A stretch of 64,000 nucleotides of DNA from Promethearchaeia archaeon (GCA_029856045.1 JAHQWG010000016.1:499921-563920); one strand, 5' to 3'; shown: positions 45,678 through 55,070, counted from the first letter of the stretch. Made by a program: numbers and translations. Notes: generated by a model from the sequence alone, not told the origin.

Positions 45678-46244
45678 TTAATCAGTTGTCCAGTCATAAG
45701 GTTTTGGACCCATAAAAATTAATAATAATGCCGGAATAATAATTGGAAGACCGCCCCACCAATTTCCGAATATTTCAATTATTATTCCCCAAATTAACAT
45801 CCATGGAATTCTAAAATTTCCGAGTGTCAAGACATCATTTAGCAGATAATCCCAATCCTTGGCAGCACATTTACTTGAAAATCTTGGTTTTACAATGATG
45901 ATAGCGAGTATTATTACAACTATTCCGCCAATTATATTCCAGATCGTAGATATGCCTAATGTAGCTCCATATGGTATAGCAGGAATTGTCCAAATTAAGC
46001 CCCATATTCCCGAAAAGATGTAGATCAGTCCATTTATAATTACAATTACCCATGCCCATTTCCCAAGAATAGTAACAAATGATTCTATGTTTTCCCAATT
46101 GGGATTACCTTCGCCACTTGGAGTTGGTTGGGTCTTTGCTTCCTTTTTTACAGTTTGAGAAGTTTCATATCCGCATTTTTCACATATTTTATTTTCACCC
46201 AATTCCGCTCCGCACTCGGGACAGAATTTTGGTGCTTTTGCCAT
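45678..46244 (-). CDS. Zinc-ribbon membrane protein, uncharacterised
   Basis: This is a 188-aa protein with an N-terminal zinc ribbon (CPECGAELGENKICEKCG, residues 8-25), then a Gln/Pro-rich linker and four predicted membrane helices (about 55-180). Such fusions are frequent in archaea, but no specific function is established. It ends 261 bp before the thermosome start and is probably monocistronic. The C-terminus ends PKPYDWTTD. Confidence 0.7.
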   Translation of the reverse strand: MAKAPKFCPECGAELGENKICEKCGYETSQTVKKEAKTQPTPSGEGNPNWENIESFVTILGKWAWVIVIINGLIYIFSGIWGLIWTIPAIPYGATLGISTIWNIIGGIVVIILAIIIVKPRFSSKCAAKDWDYLLNDVLTLGNFRIPWMLIWGIIIEIFGNWWGGLPIIIPALLLIFMGPKPYDWTTD

Positions 46245-46374
46245 AAAATTTTCACATCTTTTTTTAAATATATTTAAATTGCTATAAATAAAAGTATATA
46301 TTAAAACTTTATAACATTCTGATATTTAAACTTGTATTGAATTGATAATCTCTTTTAAACATTATATTAAATTA

Positions 46375-46827
46375 TCATAATAGAACATTTGATGAATTTT
46401 TATACTCCTTTAGTACCATATTTGAAACTGTACGAAGAATATATTTATTTTTATTCAACTCCCGAATAAAATTTTGCACATCTTCCAAATTTTCGAATCG
46501 ACAAATTAAAGCAGCACTTTGCTTTCCTGTAATATTAAAACAAGTTAAAATCTCTTTTCTATCACTTAATTCCTCAAGCACTTCAACAACATGTTTTCCA
46601 TCAATTCTGAGTAAAATTAAAAAACAGAGATTATAACCTAATTTTTCATTATTTAAAATTATTGAAAAGCCATTAATTATTTCCTTTTTTTTTAATTTTG
46701 AAATCCGATTGTGTATTGTTCCAATTGAAACTCCTACGTCATTGGCAATCTCCTTATATGGTTTCCTACCATCCTTTTGGAGTAATGAAATTATCTCATA
46801 ATCCAAATCATCGGTTTTTACTTTCAT
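46375..46827 (-). CDS. Lrp/AsnC-family transcriptional regulator, second copy
   Basis: The 150-aa protein has the Lrp HTH (LDYEIISLLQKDGRKPYKEIA and VSIGTIHNRISKLKKKEII) and a RAM-like C-terminal domain (ILLRIDGKHVVEVLEELS). It is distinct from the Lrp at 32.4 kb. It is alone on its strand and divergent from trpS. Ligand and targets are unknown; autoregulation is common in the family. Confidence 0.9.
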   Translation of the reverse strand: MKVKTDDLDYEIISLLQKDGRKPYKEIANDVGVSIGTIHNRISKLKKKEIINGFSIILNNEKLGYNLCFLILLRIDGKHVVEVLEELSDRKEILTCFNITGKQSAALICRFENLEDVQNFIRELNKNKYILRTVSNMVLKEYKNSSNVLL

Positions 46828-47048
46828 GTGAGTGTTTTTAAAAATAATTTAATTATATTTCAAAAAATATTTGTATATATTTAATTGGTTAGATTTATTA
46901 AAATATTCTTCAATTAATTGCAATTGAATTAAAAAACTTAAAGCAAAAAGTTAAAAATATAAAAATTTTCAAAGAGAATAAAGTAGTTAAAAACAATTTT
47001 TTTATTTTTTATTATCTTCTATCAATCAATTATTCAGATTTTAAAAAA

Positions 47049-47058
47049 CTTATAAATG
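47049..47058 (+). promoter_or_regulatory. TATA-like box of trpS
   Basis: CTTATAAATG lies about 20 bp before the TTG start of trpS. The short distance suggests a leaderless transcript. Confidence 0.5.
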
Positions 47059-47074
47059 AAAAGCTTGAGAAAAA

Positions 47075-48175
47075 TTGCCTGATGATTTCAGAATTGATCC
47101 ATGGGGCTCATCCGTCCTTTATGATGAAGACTATGAGCGATTAATTAAAGAATTTGGTATTCAAGAAGTTAGTTTTACGGATAAGGAAAAAATGAGCGCA
47201 AATCGATTTTTTAGGAGAAAAATAATTTTTGGACATCGTGATATGGATGAAATATTTAAAGCTATAGATAATAAAAAACATTGGGCAGTCATGTCAGGAA
47301 TTAAACCTAGTGGTCCTTTTCATCTAGGAACGCTCACAACTGCATTAGAAATTATAGAATTCCAAAAAATGGGCGCCCGAGCGTATTATTGTGTAGCCGA
47401 TATTGAATCTTATGAAGATAATGGAATCCCTTATAAAGAAGCTGAGCAAGATGCCGTTGATAACATTGCAGATATCTTGGCATTAGGTTTAGATCCTGAC
47501 CCAAAAAAAGCCTATATTTGGCGTCAATCTGAAGAAAGAATAGTAAAGGATGTAGCGTTTAAAGTAGGAAGATTAGTAACACAAAATATGCTAAATGCTA
47601 TCTATGGAGAAAAACCTTTTGGATTATATTTAGCGGCGTTGATTCAAGTTGGTGATATTGTTTTACCACAAGTGTTAGATGGACCCCAACCTACAATTGT
47701 TCCCGTCGGAATTGATCAAGACCCTCATCTTAGACTAACCAGAGATTTAACACGACGTTATTATAAAAACTTTTTTGTGCCAGGAGCCACATATCATAAA
47801 TTACTTCAAGGGCTTGATGGCTCTGAAAAAATGGCTAAGAGAAATCCGAATAGCTATTTTGATTTCAACGAATCCTTAGAATCTATTGAAAAGAAAATAA
47901 AAGGTGCGTTTACTGGTGGGCGTAAAGATAAAAAGGAGCAAGAACAATTAGGTGGTCAACCTGACATTTGTATGATCTATAAAATTGAAATGTATCATTT
48001 TGAAGAAGATGATGCAAAATTAGAAGAAATCTATAAAAAATGTGTCTCAGGCCAATTAATGTGTGGAGATCATAAGAAACAATGCGTTGAGAAGGTTTTG
48101 AAATTTATTGAGGATCATAGGAAAAAGAAAGAAAAATTAATTGACAGAGCTAGAGAGCTTTTAAATATAGAATAA
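47075..48175 (+). CDS. trpS: Tryptophanyl-tRNA synthetase, archaeal type
   Basis: The 366-aa class Ic synthetase has the HIGH-like motif PSGPFHLGT (78-86) and the KMSKS-like SEKMAKRNP (about 251-259). The N-terminal DPWGSSVLYDEDYERLIKEFG matches archaeal TrpRS starts, and QPDICMIYKIEMYHFEEDDAKLEE plus QLMCGDHKKQCVEK match its C-terminal region. It charges tRNA-Trp. The start is TTG, with a TATA box about 20 bp upstream. The normal serine of KMSKS is alanine here, as occurs in some relatives. Confidence 0.93.
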   Translation: MPDDFRIDPWGSSVLYDEDYERLIKEFGIQEVSFTDKEKMSANRFFRRKIIFGHRDMDEIFKAIDNKKHWAVMSGIKPSGPFHLGTLTTALEIIEFQKMGARAYYCVADIESYEDNGIPYKEAEQDAVDNIADILALGLDPDPKKAYIWRQSEERIVKDVAFKVGRLVTQNMLNAIYGEKPFGLYLAALIQVGDIVLPQVLDGPQPTIVPVGIDQDPHLRLTRDLTRRYYKNFFVPGATYHKLLQGLDGSEKMAKRNPNSYFDFNESLESIEKKIKGAFTGGRKDKKEQEQLGGQPDICMIYKIEMYHFEEDDAKLEEIYKKCVSGQLMCGDHKKQCVEKVLKFIEDHRKKKEKLIDRARELLNIE

Positions 48176-48183
48176 AATAATAA

Positions 48184-49119
48184 CTATGTTATCTCTTTTA
48201 AAATTGCAATAGTTTCATCTTTTAAATTTACAAATTCTTTTTCAAACTTATCTTTTGAATCTTTATCAAAAAGACTTGATATGAAAAAATTCTCATTCCC
48301 CACTTCGATTCTGTGTAAATAGGAAATAATATTCCCCTCCATATCTGTAAGTTCGTTCATTAAAGTGTTTTCCTCTTCCATTCTTTTCAATAAAAAGAGA
48401 TGTTCTCTAATTTCTTCTAGAAACTCAACATACATTTCTGCACTTATCTCATCATTATAAAATTCACTTATAATTATTCCATTTTTGTCAAATAGAATTA
48501 GTGATAAACAATTTAAAACCTCTACATATTTTTCTAATAACTCTGATAGATCAAAAAATTTCTCATCAAATAGAGAGAGTCCATATGAAACTAATTGCAC
48601 TATGGAAATTATATCATAAATGGATGTCTGTTGATATAAAATTTTAAAATTAGGAAAATCATCTGAAATCTTTTGTTTTAATTCCATAACCCAATTTATT
48701 AACTTATCATCAATTTTTATGTCGGGATCAAATTTATGAAATGTTACAATTATAGGAACGTCCATATCATTATCTGAAAAAAATTTTAGAATCTCACCTA
48801 AATATTCTAGTGATTGGGGGATTCTGGGTTTATCCTGAATATCTATTAAATAAACCAATAAATCAGTATCCGCAAAATAAAATACTGCTTTCGCCTTATA
48901 TAGCTCACGATACTTACTCTGACCACCCATATCCCAAAATTTTACGTCATTTCCCAAAAATTTTGTGCTCTGATAATTTACTCTAATTGTTGGTTTTAAT
49001 TCCGATACTTCCTTTTCAAAATTATATTTCCTCTCTAAAGCAGTGAGAATACTCGTCTTACCCGCATTGTCCAAGCCTGAAAAAATGATTTTAACAAAAT
49101 TATCTTTACTTTCACTCAA
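48184..49119 (-). CDS. Rag/Gtr-like small GTPase with C-terminal regulatory domain
   Basis: The 311-aa protein has a Ras-superfamily G domain: P-loop GLDNAGKT (15-22), switch I threonine near 44, switch II WDMGGQ (62-67), TFHKFD (126-131) in place of NKxD, and TSIYD (165-169). HKxD and the length are features of Rag/Gtr rather than Ras or Arf. The C-terminal ~130 residues probably form a roadblock/longin-like dimerisation domain. No lipidation signal is visible. Asgard archaea carry many such GTPases; this one would act as a nucleotide-dependent switch. It is monocistronic and convergent with trpS. Confidence 0.87.
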   Translation of the reverse strand: MSESKDNFVKIIFSGLDNAGKTSILTALERKYNFEKEVSELKPTIRVNYQSTKFLGNDVKFWDMGGQSKYRELYKAKAVFYFADTDLLVYLIDIQDKPRIPQSLEYLGEILKFFSDNDMDVPIIVTFHKFDPDIKIDDKLINWVMELKQKISDDFPNFKILYQQTSIYDIISIVQLVSYGLSLFDEKFFDLSELLEKYVEVLNCLSLILFDKNGIIISEFYNDEISAEMYVEFLEEIREHLFLLKRMEEENTLMNELTDMEGNIISYLHRIEVGNENFFISSLFDKDSKDKFEKEFVNLKDETIAILKEIT

Positions 49120-49209
49120 AATATTTTACCTTTAAAAATAATATTCTAGTTTTAAATCATATATAAAAAAATTGCTTTATATTATTATCATTTTAAATAA
49201 TTCTAATCA

Positions 49210-49557
49210 TCAATCATAATCATCAATATCAAAATCCTTAACAACCTTAATCTTTTCATCAATTCCAAAAACAATCGCCGTTAACTTTTCACTCTCGGGA
49301 TCTGGGTCTTCCATAACAAAATAAAACTCATTATCTCTAATATTAATGCCGATTTCCATATCCCCGCACCTTTCTGGTAATATTTTTGCAACCTCTGGAG
49401 TAGCCTTCTCTTTTAATATCTCATAAACTGCATCTTCAGTCTTGCTTTGTTCCATTCTAAGCTTTTTTACCTCAGTCATTTCGAATGACCCTAATTTCTC
49501 TCCTACTTTTATATTAAGATCTTTCCAGAAATTAAATAACTCCTCAATTTCATTCAT
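49210..49557 (-). CDS. Uncharacterised 115-aa acidic protein
   Basis: I do not recognise this family. It has a helical N-terminus (IEELFNFWKDLNIKVGEKL), then a likely beta region (MEIGINIRDNEFYFVMED) and ends with an acidic FDIDDYD tail. No motif, signal or membrane segment is visible. It is upstream of the Rag-like GTPase gene on the same strand at 90 bp, so co-transcription is possible, which hints at a GTPase-linked role without proof. Confidence 0.6.
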   Translation of the reverse strand: MNEIEELFNFWKDLNIKVGEKLGSFEMTEVKKLRMEQSKTEDAVYEILKEKATPEVAKILPERCGDMEIGINIRDNEFYFVMEDPDPESEKLTAIVFGIDEKIKVVKDFDIDDYD

Positions 49558-49731
49558 AAATAATTTGTCTTTTCCATATTATTTTTAATTTTCTATTTAT
49601 ATCGTAATACCCAAATAATATATCGTATTATGTGCAAGACATCCAAATATTTTGTTCTTTTATAAATAGAGTTGAGAAATGTTCTATAACTCAAAATTTA
49701 ATAAGTAAAAAAAAATAAAAGGTGGTTATGG

Positions 49732-49947
49732 GTGAGTTATTCTACAAATAGCTTTTTAGAATCACTTCAATATCAAATATTTTTAATGAAAAATGTGCTC
49801 GTTAAAGACCACTCCTATAAGAGTCAATTAGAAAAAATGAAAAAATCTGTTCAAGAAATAGGTGAAAATCTGGAATTAATCAGGCGTCGAAGTGATTTTA
49901 AGTTAGTCATGACCGAATTAGAAAAAATGATTGAAAAACTTAATTAA
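49732..49947 (+). CDS. Uncharacterised 71-aa helical protein
   Basis: This is a small, probably all-helical protein with a coiled-coil-like C-terminal half (QEIGENLELIRRRSD). No family recognised. The reading frame starts at GTG, after GGTGGTTATG; the frame is supported by a 10-T tract immediately after its stop. It could be a small regulator or a chance frame. Confidence 0.5.
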   Translation: MSYSTNSFLESLQYQIFLMKNVLVKDHSYKSQLEKMKKSVQEIGENLELIRRRSDFKLVMTELEKMIEKLN

Positions 49948-49957
49948 TTTTTTTTTT
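49948..49957 (+). terminator. Oligo-T terminator after the 71-aa gene
   Basis: Ten consecutive Ts follow the stop codon, ahead of the convergent YjbQ gene. Confidence 0.5.
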
Positions 49958-49976
49958 CCTTTATAGAGAAAATTAG

Positions 49977-50399
49977 TTATTCCCCAATTATTGTAATGTA
50001 AATTTTTCTCTGTCGACTTTTCTCATCACACTCTATAAAAATTAGTTGCTGCCACGTTCCCAGTAGTAGTCTTCTATTGTTAATTGGAACTGTGATTGAA
50101 GTCTTTAAGAGGAAACTTCTCAAATGCCCTGCTCCGTTATGATCACCCCAAGTATTATGATGCTTATAGTTCTGATCATATGGAATAATCCTTTCTAAAA
50201 ATTCTTCTATATCATGTTTAACTAATCCAGGTTCATATTCTACAGTTGAGATGGCTCCAGTAGAGCCAGCGACATGAATATTTACGATTCCATTTTCTAT
50301 AGAGCTTTCTTTTACAGTTTTACTAACTTGTTCCGTAATATTAATTACATCACAATAGCTTTTTGTTCGAATTGAGAATGTTTTAGTTTGAACAGTCAT
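49977..50399 (-). CDS. YjbQ/UPF0047 family protein
   Basis: The 140-aa protein shows the family pattern HVAGSTGAISTVEYEPG, DHNGAGHLRSFLLKTS and LLLGTWQQLIFIECDE. YjbQ proteins have thiamin-phosphate-synthase-like side activity, although their physiological role is unsettled. The conserved histidines (H in DHNGAGH) probably bind a phosphate or metal. It is convergent with the 71-aa gene and divergent from a hypothetical gene. Confidence 0.9.
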   Translation of the reverse strand: MTVQTKTFSIRTKSYCDVINITEQVSKTVKESSIENGIVNIHVAGSTGAISTVEYEPGLVKHDIEEFLERIIPYDQNYKHHNTWGDHNGAGHLRSFLLKTSITVPINNRRLLLGTWQQLIFIECDEKSRQRKIYITIIGE

Positions 50400-50502
50400 T
50401 TAAACATACACCTATTGAATTTATTTATAATATTAATTTAATTAGTTTGTAATATTAATTTAATCAATAAGTATATTTAATAAAATTAATTTTGATTGGA
50501 TT

Positions 50503-50928
50503 TTGAGCGAAGATAAACTCAAGGAATTTTTAAGTAAAATAACAAATCCTAAGAATGACCTACCTTATTATTTGAATATCTTAGTCAAAACAGGTAAGAA
50601 ATTATTTGATTTTAAAATAAAAAAATTGTCTTCAAATATTCTTAAGCTTACAGCGCATGATGAGAAAGGTGGTTGGTTTGTACGCTCTTATCATATTCCT
50701 CTAGATAATTTAGTTCTTACATTAGATTCGAAAAAAAAAGAAGTTTTAAGATTATTAAATGAGCCAAAACAAGTTTTTAATCGAGATACAAGAGAAATAT
50801 TAGAAGATATTTTAAGAAGATATGAGGAAATACTTCAAGGAAGTGGAATAGGGAAATTTAATTTTAAAACTTCACGCTTTAAAAAAAAGAAAGAGTGGAA
50901 AATGGGAGTTCAAAAGAAAGGTTTTTGA
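50503..50928 (+). CDS. Uncharacterised 141-aa basic protein
   Basis: No family recognised. The protein begins at TTG. It is probably alpha/beta with a WFVRSYHIPLDNLVLTLD segment, and ends with a lysine-rich FKTSRFKKKKEWKMG tail suggestive of nucleic-acid contact. No membrane segment. It lies between YjbQ and a tRNA-binding protein and ends 4 bp from the convergent tRNA-binding gene. Confidence 0.6.
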   Translation: MSEDKLKEFLSKITNPKNDLPYYLNILVKTGKKLFDFKIKKLSSNILKLTAHDEKGGWFVRSYHIPLDNLVLTLDSKKKEVLRLLNEPKQVFNRDTREILEDILRRYEEILQGSGIGKFNFKTSRFKKKKEWKMGVQKKGF

Positions 50929-50932
50929 ATTT

Positions 50933-51271
50933 TCATCTAATTTTGCTTCCAGGCGGAACTAAATCTTTTTTATCTTCCTCTAATTTAAGTAGAAATGGTT
51001 TATCTTCCACATCTGCCGCTAATACCATGCCATTAGATTGAACTCCCATTAATTTTCTCGGTTTTAAATTCAGGAGTACCACGACTTTTTGACCGATAAG
51101 CTCTTCGGGAGTATAATTTTGAGCCATGCCTGCAACTATTTGACGATGTTGGTCTTCCCCACAATCAATCATCATTGTTAATAAATTTCTCGATTTGGGG
51201 ATTCTTTCACATTCTTTAATTAGACCTATTCGAAGATCTAGTTTCATAAATTCTTCATAAGTTACTTCCAT
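50933..51271 (-). CDS. tRNA-binding domain protein (EMAP-II/MetG C-terminal-like)
   Basis: The 112-aa OB-fold protein resembles the C-terminal tRNA-binding domain of MetRS and Trbp111: DLRIGLIKECERIP, QIVAGMAQNYTPEELIGQKVVVLLNLKPRKLMG (two parts) and SNGMVLAA. Such proteins bind tRNA nonspecifically and can assist a synthetase. It is followed upstream on the same strand (29 bp) by trmI, so a tRNA-processing unit is likely. No catalytic domain is attached. Confidence 0.93.
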   Translation of the reverse strand: MEVTYEEFMKLDLRIGLIKECERIPKSRNLLTMMIDCGEDQHRQIVAGMAQNYTPEELIGQKVVVLLNLKPRKLMGVQSNGMVLAADVEDKPFLLKLEEDKKDLVPPGSKIR

Positions 51272-51300
51272 AACTACAACCTTTTATTATTTAAATAAAA

Positions 51301-52152
51301 TTATATAGATTTTATTGGTAAATCTGATAAATCGACCTTTTCTGCTTTTTCGGGTTTTTTTGCTTGATAAGGGTTTTCAATTTCTTGAATCCTTCGAGCA
51401 AATGTTAAATATCCAGTATGACCAACCATTCTTGTTGTTGGTCTGGTTGCATTTTCTTTTACAATAATTTTTCTTTTAATTAATTCAAAGGTATTTATGT
51501 CATAAAAATCCTCTTCTTCCAAGGCTAATACGGTTTTTTTAACTTGTTCTATCGTAGGAGAAAATGAACATAGAACTCCGCTCAATCTCAGAAAACTCTT
51601 CACTTTTTTAACCGCTAACCATGGAGTTGCAAGATCTAAAACAATAGCATCAAGATCACTGTGGTCAACATCTATTAAAATATCGCCATATTCAATCGAA
51701 ACAAAATCTTCTAAGTGAGCTTTTTGAACATTATTTCTTGCTTGTTTTAATGATTTCTCTCTTATATCATACGAATAAACATGACCATTAGGTTTAATAT
51801 AATTACCTAAGATACATGTTAAAGCTCCAGAGCCTGTTCCTGCTTCTAAAACTAAAGATCCGGGACCAATCCCAGTATACATCAAAATTAATCCACAATC
51901 TTCGGGATAAAGAATTTGTGTAGTTCTCCCCATTTTGATAATAAAATCACTTGGCAGTGGCTTAAAAACTCTCATTTTAAACCCTTGAGGCTTTGTGAAG
52001 ATACAAGTTCCATATTGTTTTCCAATTATGTCATCAAAATAGACTTTTCCCTTATGAGTAGCAAAATTCTCACCTTGTCGAACTTTTAATAACCATTTCC
52101 TTTTTCTATCATACATAAGTAAGATATGGTCAGAATCCTTAATTATATTCAA
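51301..52152 (-). CDS. trmI: tRNA (adenine-N1)-methyltransferase TrmI
   Basis: This 283-aa enzyme is of the Trm61/TrmI family: an N-terminal beta domain, then SAM motif LVLEAGTGSGALTCIL (about 108-123), the YEYGDI-like VSIEYGDIL segment and DLDAIVLDLATPW (motif IV). Archaeal TrmI methylates adenine 57 and/or 58 of tRNA. It is upstream of the tRNA-binding protein gene and likely co-transcribed with it. The C-terminus is longer by a basic PYQAKKPEKAEK tail. Confidence 0.93.
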   Translation of the reverse strand: MNIIKDSDHILLMYDRKRKWLLKVRQGENFATHKGKVYFDDIIGKQYGTCIFTKPQGFKMRVFKPLPSDFIIKMGRTTQILYPEDCGLILMYTGIGPGSLVLEAGTGSGALTCILGNYIKPNGHVYSYDIREKSLKQARNNVQKAHLEDFVSIEYGDILIDVDHSDLDAIVLDLATPWLAVKKVKSFLRLSGVLCSFSPTIEQVKKTVLALEEEDFYDINTFELIKRKIIVKENATRPTTRMVGHTGYLTFARRIQEIENPYQAKKPEKAEKVDLSDLPIKSI

Positions 52153-52300
52153 ATTTAGGTCGATTTATTATTTTATTTTTATATTATTTAATTGTTAGGT
52201 TTTGTAATGGTTTAAATTTTTTCAATATTTTAATAATCATATACTCAATCTATACTTATAGAATTGAAAATAAAATTCAAATTCACTATTAAGTCAATAT

Positions 52301-52543
52301 ATGGAAAACATCAAAAATATCAAAGTCATTAAGGCTTCAAATTTATTAGGCCTTCAATGTTATGATATTACCACCGGAAACATCATCGGTAAGGTTATTG
52401 ATCTCAATTATAATCCCCAATCTGGTAAAATTGAGGATATACAAATTAAATTGGCTAAAAAAATAGAAGATAAAAAAAAATTAATTGTAAATTTTAACAA
52501 AGTCACAACCATTGGAGATATTTTATTGATTGATTTGTTCTAA
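52301..52543 (+). CDS. PRC-barrel domain protein
   Basis: The 80-aa protein fits the PRC-barrel: SNLLGLQCYDITTGNIIGKVIDL, then YNPQSGKIEDIQIK, and a last strand GDILLIDLF. Small stand-alone PRC-barrels are widespread in archaea, and bind partners in RNA or photosynthetic systems; no partner is known here. It is divergent from trmI, at about 150 bp. Confidence 0.85.
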   Translation: MENIKNIKVIKASNLLGLQCYDITTGNIIGKVIDLNYNPQSGKIEDIQIKLAKKIEDKKKLIVNFNKVTTIGDILLIDLF

Positions 52544-52651
52544 TAATTTTATTCTCAAATAATAATTTGTAAAATTTAAAAAATAATGGAAAATTCTTTC
52601 ACAATAGAGAATGCAAATTTTTTCTTTTTCTGATTAAAGGTATTTTAATAA

Positions 52652-53539
52652 ATGAGTAAAAACAATTCTCGTAAGCAGTCGCAACAACTCTCATTCGGTG
52701 AAATTCAGTCTCAAGCAGAGGACTACAAAAGACTTCGCGACGAACACAATATTAAAACCAAAGAACTATTTAAATATCTTAATTCAACAAATAAAGAGAT
52801 TGAACAATACAGAAAAGAGGCAAAAGATTTAAGGAAAAATAGAGACGAAATAAATCAAAAGATAAAATCGATAAAAAAAAAGAAGTATGAATTAATAGAT
52901 AAAATCAAGGAACTTAAAAATAAAAGAAATAATCTGAAAAATAAAGACAAAGCTAATGGTAATAATTATTCATTAATAAAAAAATATGAAGCAGAAACTG
53001 AATATTTAGAAAGAAGTATTGAAACTGATCAATTAACCATTAAAGAAGAGAATCGTATAATTGAACGAATTACTGAATTAGGGGAAAAAGGGAAGGAATT
53101 ATTAAAATATATGGAAGAAAACGACGAATTATTTCAAATCGAAAAGGATATTGAATCTATTGAAATCGAGCTGGATAATATTAAAGAAAATTTTGACGTT
53201 TTATCAAAAGAATCTCAAGAATACCATGAGAAAATGGTAACACTCTATAAAGAAATAGATTACACTAATGATCAGAGGAAGATTAAAGAAGAAGAATTAA
53301 TCAACAATAAAGTAAAAGCGGATGAATACCATGAATTATTTATAAAAATGCTAAATCAAAAGAAGAGAGTTAGGAAACCAAAAAAACCCTACGCTTATAA
53401 GAAACAAATGGAAAGAAAAACAATAGAAAATGAAATTATTAAAAAAAATTTAGCTACTGCTATTGAAAAACAAAAGAAGGGGGAAAGGTTGAGTATGTTT
53501 GAAGCACGCCTCTTATTAGAGAAAGGATCTAAAGAATAA
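52652..53539 (+). CDS. Archaeal coiled-coil protein
   Basis: The 295-aa protein is mostly a long charged coiled coil (about residues 20-240), with lysine- and glutamate-rich heptads. The conserved end GERLSMFEARLLLEKGSK resembles the C-terminus of a widespread archaeal coiled-coil family whose role is unknown. No enzymatic motif, signal or membrane segment. It lies between a PRC-barrel gene and glyA with no shared transcript obvious. Confidence 0.75.
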   Translation: MSKNNSRKQSQQLSFGEIQSQAEDYKRLRDEHNIKTKELFKYLNSTNKEIEQYRKEAKDLRKNRDEINQKIKSIKKKKYELIDKIKELKNKRNNLKNKDKANGNNYSLIKKYEAETEYLERSIETDQLTIKEENRIIERITELGEKGKELLKYMEENDELFQIEKDIESIEIELDNIKENFDVLSKESQEYHEKMVTLYKEIDYTNDQRKIKEEELINNKVKADEYHELFIKMLNQKKRVRKPKKPYAYKKQMERKTIENEIIKKNLATAIEKQKKGERLSMFEARLLLEKGSKE

Positions 53540-53718
53540 TAAAAATATTCTTTTAGGCAATTTGCATCTTTTTTTAAGAAATTACCCATAATTGGAATTT
53601 ATTTAATAAAATTGTGAGTTTGATAATTAAAAATTTTAAGGATAAACTTTAATTTCAGTTTTACTTATTCTTAAAAAATTATTTATCCATTTAAAAAAAC
53701 GAAGGAATTGAGTTATTT

Positions 53719-55047
53719 TTGAAAAAAACAATTGAAAATATAAGAAATATTTTGCAAACTCATCATGAGTTATTTCAAAATTCCATCCCTCTGATTGCTT
53801 CTGAAAATATTACAAGCCCTGCTGTGAAGGAAGCATGTACTTGCGACTTCTCTCACAGATATGCAGAGGGTTGGAGTGGACAACGTGTTTATGCTGGCTG
53901 TAAATACATTGATGAAATTGAAGATTTATGTATGGAGCTTGCCAGAAAGTTTTTTAAAGTAAAATTTGCTGATGTAAGACCAATATCTGGTGTAGTTGCT
54001 AATTTAGCGTTATATAATGCATTTACATCTCGTAACAATGGGAAAATGATGGTAATGCCAATTCCTAAGGGTGGTCATATCAGTCACGCACCCATGTTTA
54101 CCAAATCAGGTATGCAAATCAATGGAACAGCAGGAACTGTTCGAGGATTAGAGATTGAATATTTTAAATTTGATCAAGACAAGATGAATCTAGACATAGA
54201 TGGTTCTGCTGAGTTAATGAGAGAATTTAAGCCCGAATTAATTCTTTTTGGAGGATCTGTTTTCTTATTTCCACACCCGGTAAAGGAGTTAAGTGAAGTC
54301 GCAAAAGAAATAGGAGCTCATGTTGCATACGATGCCGCACATGTTGCTGGATTGATTGGTGCTGGATTCTTTCAAGACCCACTACGCGAAGGAGCTGAAG
54401 TAATGAGTTTAAGCACTCATAAAACACTTCCTGGACCTCAACATGGTATGGTTGTAGCTGATGATGAAAATCTTGTTGAAAATTTGAAATTCTCAGCATT
54501 TCCGGCATTATTGTCAAATCATCATCTACATAACGTTGCTGGGTTAGCCGTAACATTAGCTGAAATGATTGAATTTGGTAAAGAATATTGTGGACAAGTA
54601 ATAAAGAATGCGAAGGCATTAGGTAAAAAATTATATGATAAAGGGATCAATGTTCTTCAAAAAGAAAATGATTTTACTGCTTCACATCAAATTGTTGTAG
54701 ATATTACTAGTTTTGAAAAAACAGTAGGCTTAGGTGGAGATATTGAAAAACTTTTAGAAAGAGCCAATATTATTCTCAATCGAAATCTTCTTCCATGGGA
54801 TATTATGCAAGGAAGGCATTACCAGAATCCTGGAGGATTACGTATAGGAACATCAGAAATTACCCGTTTGGGAATGAAAGAAAAGGAAATGGACCAAATA
54901 GCTGTATTTATAAAACAAGTTCTCATCGATAAAAAAGACCCAAAAAAAGTAAAAGAAGAGATTAAAGAGTTTCGGAAAGATTTTCAAGAAGTAAAATATT
55001 GTTTCCAATCACCCAATGAAGCATATGAATATTACAAGTTATATTAA
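53719..55047 (+). CDS. glyA: Serine hydroxymethyltransferase
   Basis: The 442-aa PLP enzyme has the HRYAEGWSGQRVYAG start, VAYDAAHVAGLIGAG, and the Schiff-base motif STHKTLPGPQHGM with lysine near residue 235. It exchanges serine and glycine with a C1 carrier and thus feeds the methylene pool used by MetF. The N-terminus is as in archaeal SHMT, including the SENITSPAV segment. Start is TTG, with GAAGGA 13-18 nt upstream. A strong double T-run follows the stop. Confidence 0.95.
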   Translation: MKKTIENIRNILQTHHELFQNSIPLIASENITSPAVKEACTCDFSHRYAEGWSGQRVYAGCKYIDEIEDLCMELARKFFKVKFADVRPISGVVANLALYNAFTSRNNGKMMVMPIPKGGHISHAPMFTKSGMQINGTAGTVRGLEIEYFKFDQDKMNLDIDGSAELMREFKPELILFGGSVFLFPHPVKELSEVAKEIGAHVAYDAAHVAGLIGAGFFQDPLREGAEVMSLSTHKTLPGPQHGMVVADDENLVENLKFSAFPALLSNHHLHNVAGLAVTLAEMIEFGKEYCGQVIKNAKALGKKLYDKGINVLQKENDFTASHQIVVDITSFEKTVGLGGDIEKLLERANIILNRNLLPWDIMQGRHYQNPGGLRIGTSEITRLGMKEKEMDQIAVFIKQVLIDKKDPKKVKEEIKEFRKDFQEVKYCFQSPNEAYEYYKLY

Positions 55048-55049
55048 AC

Positions 55050-55070
55050 TTTTTTTTTCAATTTTTTTTT
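55050..55070 (+). terminator. Double oligo-T terminator after glyA
   Basis: Runs of nine Ts and nine Ts, separated by three bases, directly follow the glyA stop codon. Confidence 0.6.

Noticed and set aside
54227-54619. 130-codon minus-strand frame inside glyA
   Set aside because: It lies opposite the conserved SHMT active-site region and has no recognisable motif. It is a shadow.
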